Assembly: GCF_028640845.1 (NCBI RefSeq)
Contig: NC_080540.1
Location: 164,443,252-164,507,251 of the forward strand
DNA from: Ahaetulla prasina
Lineage: Eukaryota; Chordata; Lepidosauria; Squamata; Colubridae
Reading direction: 5' to 3'
Length of the DNA stretch: 64,000 nucleotides
Shown: positions 33,791 to 64,000 of the stretch, piece after piece
Numbering within the stretch: the stretch's first letter is position 1
Layout: each line of letters begins with the position of its first letter
The notes under the pieces: model-generated
Seen by the model: the letters and a program-made list of their open reading frames with translations, nothing else
Told to the model about the DNA's origin: nothing
Databases searched by the model: none
Translations under genes and position numbers: made by a program

Positions 33791-34005
33791 TGTGGTCCTA
33801 AGTCATAACGGATTACCCATTTGACTAACCCGATTTTACCTTTCTTTTTGACGGTGGATTAACCAAGTCATAAAATGAACATCACAGTCGTAAAGTGAAC
33901 CCATTGTTTGTTATGGACCAGTTTTGCCAAAACCCAAAAGTGCCTTTTTTCAGTAAAAAAAATATCAAAAACAAAAAGGTTTTTTAAAAAAAAAATCAAA
34001 GTTGC

Positions 34006-34297
34006 AGCTAGTCCTCAACTTATGGCTACAATTAGGACCAGGATTTTTGTTGCTAAGCAAAGGGGTTGTTAAGTCAGTCGTGCTTGGTTTCGCGGCCTTT
34101 TTTGACTTTGCTTGTCAGAAGCTGACTGGGAAGGTCACAAATGATGATCATGGGATGTTGCCTGTAAAAATACTTGCTGGTTGCCAAGCACCCAAATTTT
34201 GATACATGCTGTGCCAGTTTTAAGTCGTTTTTTTCGGTGTCGCTGTAACTTTCCATAGTCGCTTAAACGAAAGGTTGTAAGTCAAGGACTACCTGTG
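34006..34297. mobile_element. Inverted-repeat DNA element (TA-type MITE relative)
   Basis: It begins TAGTCCTCAACTTATGGCTA and ends TTGTAAGTCAAGGACTACCT, inverted copies of one another. It is similar to the family at 36891. A further related fragment, about 33800-33950, has TGTGGTCCTAAGTCATAACG and GTCGTAAAGTGAACCC. Confidence 0.7.
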
Positions 34298-34669
34298 TGT
34301 GACCCAACAGCTACTAAAACAGCGGCAGGATCAGAACCTGCCTCTGAAAGCACCCGGCAAAGCGCTCAAGCGGGGGACTTATTTCATCAACTTTGCAGAT
34401 AGAAATACGTGCACCTAGTGAGAAAGGAAACCCATTCAAAGGAGCCTTTTGACTTTCCATCACTTTATTTTGTAAAAATAGAAAAGTTCCCCCCCCCACA
34501 ACCCCCTTCTGCGGCACAGCTGGGAGCGCAGGGGCAGCGGGAGAGTCCTGTAAAATACCATGGAAAGCTGGTTATGTAAACATCCAAGAAGGGCCTCACC
34601 CTTTTTTTTTTTTTAACTTTTCTATCCCACCCCACCACAAACAGACCCCCATTTTAAGGCCCCGGGGTA

Positions 34670-34675
34670 TTTATT
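34670..34675 (-). terminator. Candidate poly(A) signal of RARG
   Basis: AATAAA on the minus strand is followed by GTCTGTTTGTGGTGGGGTGG about 25 nt downstream, a good GT-rich cleavage element. A second AATAAA further downstream at 34464-34469 has a weaker downstream region and could be an alternative. Confidence 0.5.
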
Positions 34676-35188
34676 TTGACAGCTTATTTGAAGGGGGGGG
34701 GAAACCCAAGACCGTTCGGTGGGAGGCTCTTGTTCCTTGGTGCGCTGCAATCTGTCAACACTTGCTCTTGCAGGGGGAAGGGCCGAGCTCCAACTCCCTT
34801 TACTACCCATTCCCTGGTGTAAACATAAGTCAATAAATAAAAACCTGCCCGAGGGTGTTTGCCCTCTTCATGGCCGGGCGAGGAGAAAAAAGCAGCATCT
34901 TCAGCTGCATGAGGGAGCAAAAGAAGGTGGCTGACTTTAATCTGCCCTGCAGCCTCTTCCAGAGGCAAAGCTCCCCCCTCTCTCCTCTTCTCCCGCCATG
35001 ATCGCTTCCCAGAGGAAGAGAAGAAAGGGAGGCCGAGACAGAAGAGAAGCTGGCAATGGTGAAGCACTAAGCAGAGGGCAATAACTTGATATAATAACTC
35101 CTCCCTGCCTGCCCAAGCTTTGTAGTGTTTGGGTTTTTACAAATTCCTATTGCTGAAGGCGGCAAGATAGGCTTTGCCGAGGAGGCTT

Positions 35189-35202
35189 CTGCCCTCTAGC
35201 GG
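35189..35202 (-). promoter_or_regulatory. CTCF-like binding site
   Basis: On the minus strand CCGCTAGAGGGCAG fits the known vertebrate CTCF core (CC-R-C-N-AG-R-GGGC-R). It lies in the probable RARG 3' UTR. Confidence 0.5.
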
Positions 35203-36570
35203 TAAGGAAGAGAGCTTTGGCTGGACTCCTCTCTGGTGTTGTGAGAGACGAGCAAAAATGGCTCCTCCTCCCGGCCTGGGGGAGGGAAATCAAGCTTCCT
35301 GGAGCAGAAGTGGTCCTTCTCGCTCCATCAAAGTGCTGCAGAAAGAGAAGTTAAGGCAAGCCGCAACTGACCACCCACCTGGCTTGCTTTTATCATCCTA
35401 GAGACCCGACTGACTTCTCCTTGACATGGGCAGAAGGGGGGGGGGCAAGAGACAGCAAACAGGTTCAAGTCTGTAACTCTGCACCCCCTTATCAGCGCGA
35501 TATCTTTGGCTAATCTAGTGTCCTTTGGGGTCCGTTTCCCAAAATCCTTAGCACCGGGGTCATAAGCATCCCAAGCAACAGATACAACTCCCCAACCCAC
35601 CCACCCCCGACCCTGCTATACCTCTGCCTTGGGATGGGGAGACAGTGGGAAGGACCACCGCCCCTCCCGAAATCCCACTATGGGATTGGCACTCTGCCCT
35701 GCGATAATAACACAATAGCGTTTTTATAAAGCTAACCAAAAGGAGCCCCTCCCCCACCCCCAAGAATTCGCCTAGCTTGCCGGAATCCGTCAGAGACGGA
35801 TTTTTAATACCAGCGCACCCTAAAGGCGACACGAATAGGGATGCATCCGTAGAAGTCCTGCCTTTGTCTTCTCCATTCCCCAACATTATTGGTCCAAGGT
35901 CTCTTGTGTGCAGCGGGGAGAGGAAGGGCTGTTGTGGTCCTCCGTTGGTCTTCAGATTCTTGAATAAATAGCATCCCAGGTGCCAGGGTTCCTGGCTTGC
36001 AAGGCAGAAGGACGAAGTAGATTTTAGACCGGGTGGAAGGAGGAACCAAGAAACCACTCATTACAGAGTTTCTGTCGGCTCTTGAGGTGCCCCTTTGTCT
36101 CAGAGGCTCAAGAGTTTATGGGGAGGGTAATTGCACATGTGGAGCTCACCCCGTTTTGAAAAGGGGGACCTCCGAGTTGTAGCCCCTTTGGGACTTCCCA
36201 GGTTCTGAACGTTTGGCTTGAAGCTGCTTGAGTCAGCTGGACAGTCAACCTGGAGGCTTTGGCAAAGCTCTGGGGTTGGGAGAAAAGGCTTCTGAATAGA
36301 CATCCAAGGCCCCAAAGAAAAAGATTAAGGCAAGAGGCATCCAGCCCACGTCACCAAACACAGAGGAGGAGAGAAGAACAGGCTGCGGCTGCCTCCGTGC
36401 TCATCTTGACTGCTGTCCTGATGCCTGACTCCGGCAGATGAGCCAAGAGCAGGAAAGGCAAGCCTAAAACTGTGTCCAGGAGGAAATGGGCCACGGGAAG
36501 GCAGAGATGAGAGACAGAAAACCATCTTCTCCCAGCCTTTCTCAGCCTAGATCCTGGCTTTCTTGAGATG

Positions 36571-56509
<19,939 letters not shown>

Positions 56510-56667
56510 CTGTAGAAGGGAAACAAGAAGACATGAGAGAGAGATTTAGATTTTCTACGGGTGTGTGTCAGGAAGAGAGCACAAGTAAGTGACAATGTAT
56601 TTTTTTTTTAAATTTTCCTAATTAGAAAAATAGATAAAAATCAAAACTCCTAGTCCAACACTTAAGG

Positions 56668-57032
56668 CAGGGGTGAAATGCTCCCGGTTCAGACCGGATC
56701 GCTCAATCCGGTAGCGATCGCGGGAGGTGGTTTGGAAAACCGGTAGCAAAAATCTCTGCCCCCCACCCTTGCCCATGCCCAGCTGAGCCACGTGATCATC
56801 AGAGGTGTTTTTTTAACTTTTAAAAGCATTTTTTCTTCAGCCGAAAAAAGGCTTTTAAAAGTAAAAAAAAAAAAAGCCTCTGATGATCGCCGAAGAGGTT
56901 GTAGAAAAAATGCTTTTAAAAGTAAAAAAAAAAAAAAAGGTGGCCACGCCCACCCAGTCGCATTACCCACACACACACACACCAAGCCACACCCACAGAA
57001 CCGGTAGTAACAAATTTTACATTTCACCACTG
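56668..57032. mobile_element. hAT-like non-autonomous element, 365 bp
   Basis: The ends CAGGGGTGAAATGCTCC and ACATTTCACCACTG are flanked by a perfect 8-bp duplication, ACTTAAGG (56660-56667 and 57033-57040). Inside is an inverted pair of TTTTAAAAGCATTTTTTC-like stretches. Confidence 0.9.
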
Positions 57033-57195
57033 ACTTAAGGGGACAATGAAAGAGAATAGAAGAATTAATGTTGGAAGATGTCATGTTACAGACACGGTTC
57101 AGTCTCTTCTTTTTCTTTTAGCACGCAGCATGGAGTTGCATCTGTCTCTGTTTGGCCAGAGAAGCATGGAGATCTAGGAAAAAATGAGTGGAGGA

Positions 57196-57566
57196 AGCCC
57201 TCGACTTACAACCGTTCATTTAGTGACTGTTCAAAGTTACAAGGGCACTGAAAAAAAGTGACTTATGACCGTTTTGCACAGTGATGATCTTTGCATGATC
57301 ATGTGATCAAAATTCAGATTCTTGGCAGTTGGTTCATATTTGTGACCGTTGCTGTGTCCCAAGGTCTTGTGATCCCCTTTCGCCACCCTCTGACAAGCAA
57401 AGTCAACAGGGAAGCCAGATTCACTTAACAACCGGGTTACTAACTTATCAACTGCAGTGATTCACTTAACAATTGAGGCTGGAAAGGTTGTAAAATGGGG
57501 CAAAACTCACTTAACAAATGTTTCACCTAACAACTTAAACTTTGGGCTCAATGGTGGTCCTAAGTC
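57196..57566. mobile_element. TA-type MITE, ends eroded
   Basis: It begins GCCCTCGACTTACAACCGTT and ends TTGGGCTCAATGGTGGTCCT. The internal order of blocks matches 36891-37269. The terminal TACAGGTAG part is missing on the left and replaced by another element on the right. Confidence 0.75.
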
Positions 57567-57790
57567 CGTGGTGAAATTAATTTTTTTTTACTACCAGTTC
57601 TGTGAGTGTGACTTGTTGGGCGTGGCTCGGTGGTCATGTGAGTGGCTCGGCGTGGCCAACTCAATATCACTCCCACCCAGTCACATGACACCCCCCAGCC
57701 ACACCTACCCAGGTTTTGTGGCTCCCAGTGTTTTCTGTGGGAAATGGGTCATGTGACTGAGTGGGCATGGCCAACTTGTTTGGTCTCACC
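57567..57790. mobile_element. hAT-like fragment next to a MITE
   Basis: It opens GTGGTGAAATTAATTTTTTT and has CTACCAGTTCTGTGAGTG and GGCGTGGC blocks of the CAGTGGTGAAAT family. The right end is unclear. Confidence 0.55.
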
Positions 57791-57840
57791 CTTAGAGAAT
57801 TTCTCCTTAGTCCAACTCACAATAAAATAGCACTGTTTAT

Positions 57841-57926
57841 AGAATAGAATAGAATAGAATAGAATAGAATAGAATAGAATAGAATAGAATAGAATAGAAT
57901 AGAATAGAATAGAATAGAATAGAATA
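57841..57926 (+). repeat. (AATAG)n microsatellite
   Basis: About 17 units of GAATA. The minus-strand CR1 tail begins right after it. Confidence 0.92.
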
Positions 57927-58050
57927 ACAGAGTTGGAATGGAACTTGGAGGTCTTCTAGTCCAACCCCTTGCTTAGGCAGAAAACCCTACACCACTTCAG
58001 ACAAATTATTATCCAATCTCTTCTTAAAAACTTCCAGTGTTGGAGCATTT
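57927..58050 (-). mobile_element. CR1 LINE 3' end, minus strand
   Basis: On + it reads AACAGAGTTGGAATGGAACT and TCTAGTCCAACCCCTTGC, the reversed CR1 end. It is followed at 58060-58146 by CR1 sequence in forward orientation (GACCAATTAACCAATGGAAT, then GTGCTCCATCACTAGAGG), so the two pieces form an inverted pair. Confidence 0.8.
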
Positions 58051-58059
58051 ACAACTTCC

Positions 58060-58146
58060 TAAGGGTGAGACCAATTAACCAATGGAATCCCTTGCCTTCA
58101 GAAGTGGTGGGTGCTCCATCACTAGAGGCTTTCAAAAAGAGTGAGG
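58060..58146 (+). mobile_element. CR1 LINE fragment, plus strand
   Basis: It carries the ORF2 end motif TTAACCAATGGAATCCCTTG and CATCACTAGAGGCTTTCAAA, then stops. Confidence 0.75.
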
Positions 58147-59738
58147 GATAATAAGTTGAAGACTACCCGCAATACCCCACAATTATATAGGAAGTTTCAT
58201 CTCTGCCATTCTAACTTCAAGAACTGAAGGCGATATGTGTGTCTCATTCTCTGAGTGCTCATTCTCTGAGCCAGAAACACATCAACTATCTTTTAGCCTA
58301 ATTTGTTGAATGATATCTGGCTGCTTGGGTAATTCACACTTCAGCAAGTGTAAATACTGTGAACATGCAGGCAGTTACAGTTACAGAATCTGAGTCTGCA
58401 ATTGTATTCGTGGGATTTGTAATTCAAAGTAGGCTGCTCAGCCCTCTAGTTAGCTTACTATAGCTATTTTACTAAAACATTTTTTAAAAAAACAACAACA
58501 ACCCAGTCTGAATAACTCACAAAACAGATCTCCCCACATTTCAGGTCTATCCCATTTGGTTTCCTCTAATCACCTACAGGGAAAAGTATGGAAAAGAATT
58601 TGCTCCTGCCTACTAAGTCAGAAGCCGTGGATTTCAAACCAAACGGCTGAGTTCATACATTACACTAAACTAACATTGCTTTTTCTTTTCTTTTTCTTTT
58701 TGCTTCACGCAAAACCCAACCGCAGTAGAGTTCAGGCTGTTCTCATTTCAATGTACAGATGAGGAAAATGAAGATGAATTAACATCACTTGCTAAAAGGC
58801 CACATCGAGGTTGAAGTCAGTCTGGAATTTCAATATTCCTGGACCACATTCAGCATTTTAGGACAGGAGAGCATAAATATATTTCAGGAAGAAAATCAAC
58901 CATTACTGGGGGGTTAAATGATTTGTCCAGATTTAAAAGGAGTTGGGATAGCAGATGCAAAAAGAGGCTGGTTCGAGTTCGGGTCATCTTTATTAGAATG
59001 AAAAGCCTAACTCACATTACTTCTGTATGATGAAGTTCCCTGGGATAAAACAGATGTTCAAAGATTTTTATCCCTAAAAGTCCATGCCTCTTGCCCTCCT
59101 CATGACCCACGACGCCTGGACAGAGCTCTTTCAGCCCAAACTGCATTTTTCCACCTGCATTTCCCCCCCTCAACAACCCCCAACCCAGGCAAAGCATAAA
59201 ACTGTTTGCAATTCTAGCTTTCAACAGAGACTGAATTTCCTGTGTCAAGGCCCTAAATGCCACATTCCAGGACAAACAGGTTGGAATTGTTACCAGAGCC
59301 TTGTAACATAATCCCTTTCCTTGGGGGAGGGAGGAAAAGAGTAAGCCTGTCCCAAAAGAGACAGGGGAGGAACAGCCTTTCTCAGCCTGGAACCCTTCAA
59401 ATCTGGATGGATGGAAGCTGAAGCCCAGTTCATTGGAAGGGTATCTGATTTGGCTGGTGTTGGTGTTGGTTTTTTTTTAAAATCCCAACTAATCTATTTC
59501 CTTTCAAAGCCCTGCACAAAAAAATGGTTTCCTGCCCCCTGGATGGTAGTGCCCTTTCCCCTTGCCAAATATGAATTAAGGGTAATATAGGACTACTGTA
59601 TTTATAAAAACAAAACATTCTTCCCCAATTATAAGCCTTTGATTAATCGGGTTCTCCGTTAAATATTAACTGCATTCCTCCTCTTTTTCTAGGCAATTTT
59701 GCATAACTATTCAATCCACCAGTTTTCGGCTTCTTGAC
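58147..59738. other. RARG upstream intron DNA, nothing recognised
   Basis: About 1.6 kb with no recognised gene, exon or repeat. Confidence 0.5.
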
Positions 59739-59771
59739 TACAGGTAGTTGTCGATGTACGACTCTAATTGA

Positions 59772-60613
59772 TCAATCAATTTTATTATTACAGTCTTAGA
59801 CCAGAAACACATAAAAGCACTCCGTATATATATACACTTAAGACTTCTAGTTTAAAATAATAAATGACAACTAAATCTATAATAAAATCCAGTGTCCATT
59901 ATACATGGTCTGACCATACAATCCCTAAACTGTGTGGCCCGTTGTCGGTTCAACGTTAAAAAGGAAATGGCTAAGCAGTGCAAAGGTTAGCTACAGTTGT
60001 TATATACCCATGATGGCGAACTTATAGCACATGTGCCAAAGGTGGCACACAGAGACCTCTCTGCTGGCATACACGCCATTGCCCCAGGTCAGATCTCCGT
60101 GGCGTTTCTTTTGTGAGCTTCTGTTTCCCTGCAAATGACAAAACAGAAACTCACGAAAGAAAAAGATCTTACCTCTTCCTGCGCTGCTGGTGTTGGGATG
60201 CCCCACCTCCCGCTGGCCAGCTGGTCTTCGGTTCTCCGCTGTCCACAAATGCACGTGTTTGTGTGTGTTCATGCATGTCTGCATGTCCATGCATACACGC
60301 GTGCATGTCTGTGCATGTGTGCATTTGCGCACGGATGCACCTTTCAGTTTGGGCATGCACGCATGTGGTTTGGGCACTCGGTGTCTAAAAGGTTAAGCAT
60401 CACTGTTATATACTTTGCTATGGTGAAGAAGACACATATTTGAGACGCATCCCCAGTGCTGCTGTGCAGAATCTGGCCACCTGTGCTGTAGCTATGGCCT
60501 GTTCATCCTTAAGCAGCCACTGAAGATAGCTAGTGTCGGAGTGGCCAGGAAACCTTGCAGTTATTGGCAGAATATGTTTTTCCTAGTCTCTGTATAAAAG
60601 GAGCATGTGTCAT
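59772..60613 (-). mobile_element. Retro-insertion (LINE 3' end) inside a MITE
   Basis: It is bounded by a perfect 12-bp duplication. In minus orientation it has an ORF2-like C-terminus (about 60560-60440) and ends in AATAATAAAATTGATTGA, a retro-type tail. A hAT element (60008-60405) lies within it. Confidence 0.7.
60008..60405. mobile_element. hAT-like element, 398 bp
   Basis: It starts CCATGATGGCGAAC and ends GGTTAAGCATCACTG. A perfect 8-bp duplication, TTATATAC, flanks it (60000-60007 and 60406-60413). An internal ATGCATG/GCATGT-rich region is like the one at 62137. Confidence 0.87.
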
Positions 60614-61083
60614 GACTCTAATTGAGCCCAAAATTTCTGTTGCTAAGTGAGACATTTGTTCAGTGAGTGTTGCCCCATTGTGTGACTTTTCTTGCTGCAG
60701 TTGTTAAAGGAATCTGGATTCCCCATTGACTTTGCTTGTCGGGAGGTCGCAAAATGACCCCAGGATATTGCAACCATCATAATCGCGAGTCGATTGCCAA
60801 GCGTCTGAATTTTGATCACATGACCATGAGGATGCTGCAGCGGTCATAAGTGTGAAAAATGATCATGCGGTAAGTCACTTTTTCAGAGCTGTTGTAATTT
60901 TGAACGGTCACTAGACCCATCTTCCCCAATCTCATAGGCCCCAGATATGTCAGGATGCTGAATTTACAAATGAGAACTCTGTGAGCTGTACTCAGAGTAT
61001 AACTGGAGGGCACCTGTTTATCTGGACAACCAGGCAAGGTACCTTGTTACAGAATATTCACTTCTATTCGGTTTTGGAAAAAG

Positions 61084-61474
61084 AGTATAGTCTTGGATTT
61101 ATAACGGTTCATTGAATGACCGATTGAAGTTAGAATGGCACTGAAAGAGTGACTTATCATAGTTTTTCACACTTGTGACCATTGCAACATCCCCATGGTC
61201 AGGTGATCAAAATTCACATGCTTGGCAACTGGTTCATATTTATGACAGCTGCATTATCCCGGGCTCATATGATCATCTTTTGCGACCTTCTGATAAGCAT
61301 AGTCAATGGGGAAGCCAGATTCATTTAACAACTGGGCTACTAATTTAACACCTGCCATGATTCACTTAACAATGATTGCAAGAAAGGTCGTAAAATGGGG
61401 CAAAACCCACTTAACAAATGTCTCGCTTAACAACAGAGATGTTGGGCTCAATTGTAAGCCAAAAATTACCTGTA
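61084..61474. mobile_element. TA-type MITE, 391 bp
   Basis: It starts TATAGTCTTGGATTTATAAC and ends CCAAAAATTACCTGTA. The block order matches 36891-37269. Confidence 0.75.
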
Positions 61475-62128
61475 CTGAATTACAGAGGGTGCGTTTGAAA
61501 ACCAGAGATCAATCCTGATCATTCAATTTAGGAAATACAAAACCAAAACATTTCCATTTTTCAAAAAATAGAATTAGATGCTGCCAGGTGATCTGAGGAG
61601 TCTGTGGGGAATACTTGGTACAAAATGAACAGACTGCTAAAAACAGGTCAGGAATGAATGGAAACCCAAATCCTCCTTATCCACAGTTTTACCTTCCTGC
61701 TATCAGCAATCTCGCCCAATCCTGGCTCTGGCCCAAACCATATTTGCAAAAGGAAAATAGCCCTTCACACATACTCAACTCCAATAAATAACAAGCGTAT
61801 ACAAAGTCCAAGCAACAACTATATCTCTTGGGCTTACAATGATCCTATATTAAACAAACCCAAGTTTTGCCAAACAATTGTTCCTTGAATATTCAGCATT
61901 CAAAATTCGTTTAGTATGCACATTTTCTTTTTCAAATTCATAAGTGCACAGCAAACCAACCAAGTCTTGCAACCTGTGGTCAGGTAATTGCCCTGCCAGG
62001 ATTCTTCCACACCTGACCTGATTTAACTGAGAATTCTTTGTAAAATTTTCTGCAGAAAACAAAACACGCAGCCTGGTACTGAACACAGCATTCCCCTTAA
62101 GAAAACCAATTTCCAGCTCTGATGAAGA
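61475..62128. other. RARG upstream intron DNA, nothing recognised
   Basis: About 0.65 kb with no gene and no clear repeat. Confidence 0.45.
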
Positions 62129-62136
62129 TGCTAGAT

Positions 62137-62514
62137 CCGTGATGGTGAACCTATGACATGCGTGCCAAAGGTGGCACACAGAGCCCTCTCTGCTGGCACG
62201 TGTGCCATCGGCTCCAGGTCAGATCTCCGTGGCGTTTCTTTTGTGAGCTTCCGTTTCCCTGAAAACGGCGAAACAGAAGCTCACAAAAGAAAAAGTTCTT
62301 ACCTCTTGCTGCGCTGCTGGTGTTGCGATGCCCCGTCTTCCGCCAGCCAGCTAGTCTTTGGGTCCCCGCTGTCCGCACATGCACACATTTGTGCATGTTC
62401 ATGCATGTCCGCATGTCCGTGCATGTGTGCATTTGTGCACACGTGCACGTTTCAGTTTGGGCAGGCACGCACACGGTTTGGGCACTCGGTGTCTTAAAAA
62501 GTTCACCATCACTG
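62137..62514. mobile_element. hAT-like element, 378 bp
   Basis: It starts CCGTGATGGTGAACC and ends AGTTCACCATCACTG. The flanks TGCTAGAT and TGCTAGGT are an 8-bp duplication with one change (62129-62136 and 62515-62522). Confidence 0.85.
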
Positions 62515-62522
62515 TGCTAGGT

Positions 62523-63340
62523 AATACCCAGTGCAATCTCAGAAACTCAAAAAAGGGTAAACTAATTAACAAACATCCTGAACAAACAATCAAAGCATCA
62601 ATGCTATTTACTATAATAAAAGGAATATATTTTCATAGAAGTACAAATGATTCTTTTTAACAGTTCCTCACATATTATTCCTACTCAGTTTGCCCCTTTC
62701 ATTTATTAAACCTTACACTATTCTATTCCAACCAACAACTCATCCATCCCCACAGATCTCATCCATGGCTTTCTATCACACTTCCTTTTGTTGTGATTCT
62801 TTGAGCCAGAGTTGCTGAGAAACAGACTTTCTTGAGGTGCAATTTACAAACCTGTGCAAATAAAAGGGAGGAAATTAGGTAAAAAAAAAAAATTGACCAC
62901 AAGCCTATTCTGAGACAAAATGTGATATAATTTTCTTTCCACAATGTTAATCCTGGAAAAGAATAATAGCAATAGCACTCAGACTTATAATGATGTATTT
63001 TACAAGTAGTGAACACTGCAATTCTCTTATCTCCCTACTCCTCTATAAAAATTTGAAACAGTTTTCTTTTTTCATACAAGGTGACTGGACATACTGCTGA
63101 CAATTGCACAATATTAAATCATAACTTATTGAATACGCCACGACTGACTACAAAACATAGTGGCTGAATTTGGTGCAACCAGCGATGCTAAATTCAAAGA
63201 AACTGCATCATGATTTAGCATCAATATAAACTGACAAGTGTTGTTTCTTCCTTATAATCATTCCAAAACAGCCCGGTCAAAAAGAGAGAGAAGGAGAAAG
63301 CACACAGTACATGCAGATGCATTGACATACTTAGTTGCAT
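62523..63340. other. RARG upstream intron DNA with a SINE 3' remnant
   Basis: A short minus-strand SINE end (AATAGCAATAGCACTCAGAC) lies at about 62963-63005. The rest is unassigned. Confidence 0.5.
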
Positions 63341-63343
63341 TAA

Positions 63344-63587
63344 TAGAATAGAATAGAATTTTATTGGCCAAGTGTGATTGGACACACAAGGAATTTGTCT
63401 TGGTGCATATGCTCTCAGTGTACATAAAAGAAAAGATACGTTCATCAAGGTACAACATTTACAACACAATTGATGATCAATATATCAATATAAATCATAA
63501 GGATTGCCAGCAACAAGTTATAGTCATACAGTCATAAGTGGAAAGAGATTGGTGATGGGAACTATGAAACGATTAATAGTAGTGCAT
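63344..63587 (-). mobile_element. Snake CR1-L3 LINE 3' UTR, minus strand
   Basis: On + it starts with (AATAG)n and TTTTATTGGCCAAGTGTGAT, and runs to AACGATTAATAGTAGTGCAT. It is the reverse of the 3' UTR at 54270-54480, nearly identical. Confidence 0.9.
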
Positions 63588-63917
63588 TAAGATCTTTGCC
63601 ACCAGTAGCACAGAATCAGATTAAATGCATGACTCCATTGATATTACTGTGGGTGTATTCCTTGCTGAAAATTCACCACAGATTACATTTTGTTGATAAC
63701 GGAAGAGGGGTTTTACTCTAGCCCCAGGGACATCTAAAATGTCAGCATAAGGCTGACTTTGTACAACGCTTTAAGCCAGGGTTAACAATTCATAATTACT
63801 GCCTTCATTTAAAATGCTAATTCAAAACAAAGAGCACATTATAACCTATTAATTATTAATTACATTTTAACATAATTTAATGTAATGTATTTTAATTAAT
63901 TACATACATTCATTACA

Positions 63918-64000
63918 ATTAATCAGTGGAATGATCCGCCTTTCATAAGTTGTGGACACTCCAACACTGGAAGTTTTTAAGAAGATATTAGGCAGCCATT
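63918..64000 (+). mobile_element. CR1 LINE 3' fragment, cut by window edge
   Basis: TTAATCAGTGGAATGATCCG and CAACACTGGAAGTTTTTAAG match the CR1 ORF2 end seen at 8009 and 11890. It continues past the window. Confidence 0.75.

Larger units (their letters stand above)
34650..36570 (-). other. RARG: Probable 3' untranslated region of RARG
   Basis: About 1.9 kb downstream of the RARG stop codon is GC-rich and largely free of the repeats that fill the rest of the window. It ends at a poly(A) signal with a GT-rich element behind it. The limits are inferred, because no transcript is available. A CTCF-like site lies inside (35189-35202). Confidence 0.5.
59739..60914 (-). mobile_element. TA-type MITE split by a LINE insertion
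   Basis: The left part is TACAGGTAGTTGTCGATGTA and then CGACTCTAATTGA. The right part resumes at 60614 with GACTCTAATTGAGCCCAAAA and continues through the reversed MITE body to about 60914, where its end is cut. The 12 bases GACTCTAATTGA (59760-59771 and 60614-60625) are a target duplication of the insertion between. Confidence 0.8.

Noticed and set aside
1..34000. Search for ITGB7 or another host gene downstream of RARG
   Set aside because: ITGB7 is next to RARG in mammals, but no integrin beta exon or any other host exon was recognisable here.
60000..60443. Cys/His/Met-rich frames like metal-binding proteins
   Set aside because: They come from ATGCATG/GTGTGC-rich sequence inside a hAT copy; the same occurs at 62151-62497.
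56510..64000. Search for the RARG A-region exon and promoters
   Set aside because: No frame with a start codon and a donor in the right phase resembling the RAR A region was found; it is probably outside the window.

Overview
The window is vertebrate nuclear DNA, most likely from an advanced snake. It holds one recognisable host gene, the retinoic acid receptor gamma gene (RARG), on the minus strand, in a landscape dominated by transposable elements. The snake assignment is an inference from repeats. Many copies of a LINE 3' end match what has been described as the snake CR1-L3 ('Snake1') family, and several run straight into ATTCT/AATAG microsatellites. There are also squamate-type tRNA SINEs whose 3' ends read AGTGCTATTGCTATT, CR1, L1 and L2-like LINEs, a Ty3/Gypsy element, GATA tracts and many short hAT and TA-flanked DNA elements.

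Layout. 1-4426: a frame-broken Ty3/Gypsy retrotransposon (minus strand) with one complete LTR, a primer-binding site and a polypurine tract. 4427-34300: gene-poor DNA with CR1 (10.2-12.06 kb), several L3 LINE ends, hAT elements bounded by 8-bp target duplications, an L1 3' end (20.4-21.0 kb), and a full-length 4.7-kb LINE (22690-27402) inserted inside a hAT element. About 34650-36570: probable RARG 3' UTR. 36571-56509: seven consecutive RARG coding exons that run from the end of the A/B region through the DNA-binding domain, hinge, ligand-binding domain and F region to the stop codon. 56510-64000: the 5' intron of RARG, again full of repeats. The exon for the amino-terminal A region and the promoters lie beyond the right edge.

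The exons keep the lengths 149, 142, 161, 177, 205 and 159 bp plus the last coding part of 185 bp. All internal junctions are GT-AG and the phases join without a break, so the gene looks functional. Three ligand-pocket residues that separate the gamma paralogue from alpha and beta are of the gamma type. No other host gene was found. ITGB7, a neighbour of RARG in mammals, was looked for and not seen.

No clearly new biological system was found. The best leads are structural: a hAT insertion 28 nt inside the donor of RARG exon 4, an inverted SINE pair able to form a long RNA hairpin in the RARG transcript, a 175-bp inverted repeat made of Penelope-like ends with a hammerhead-like core, multi-layer nested insertions whose order can be read from target duplications, a CTCF-like site in the 3' UTR, and microsatellites that begin at LINE tails.
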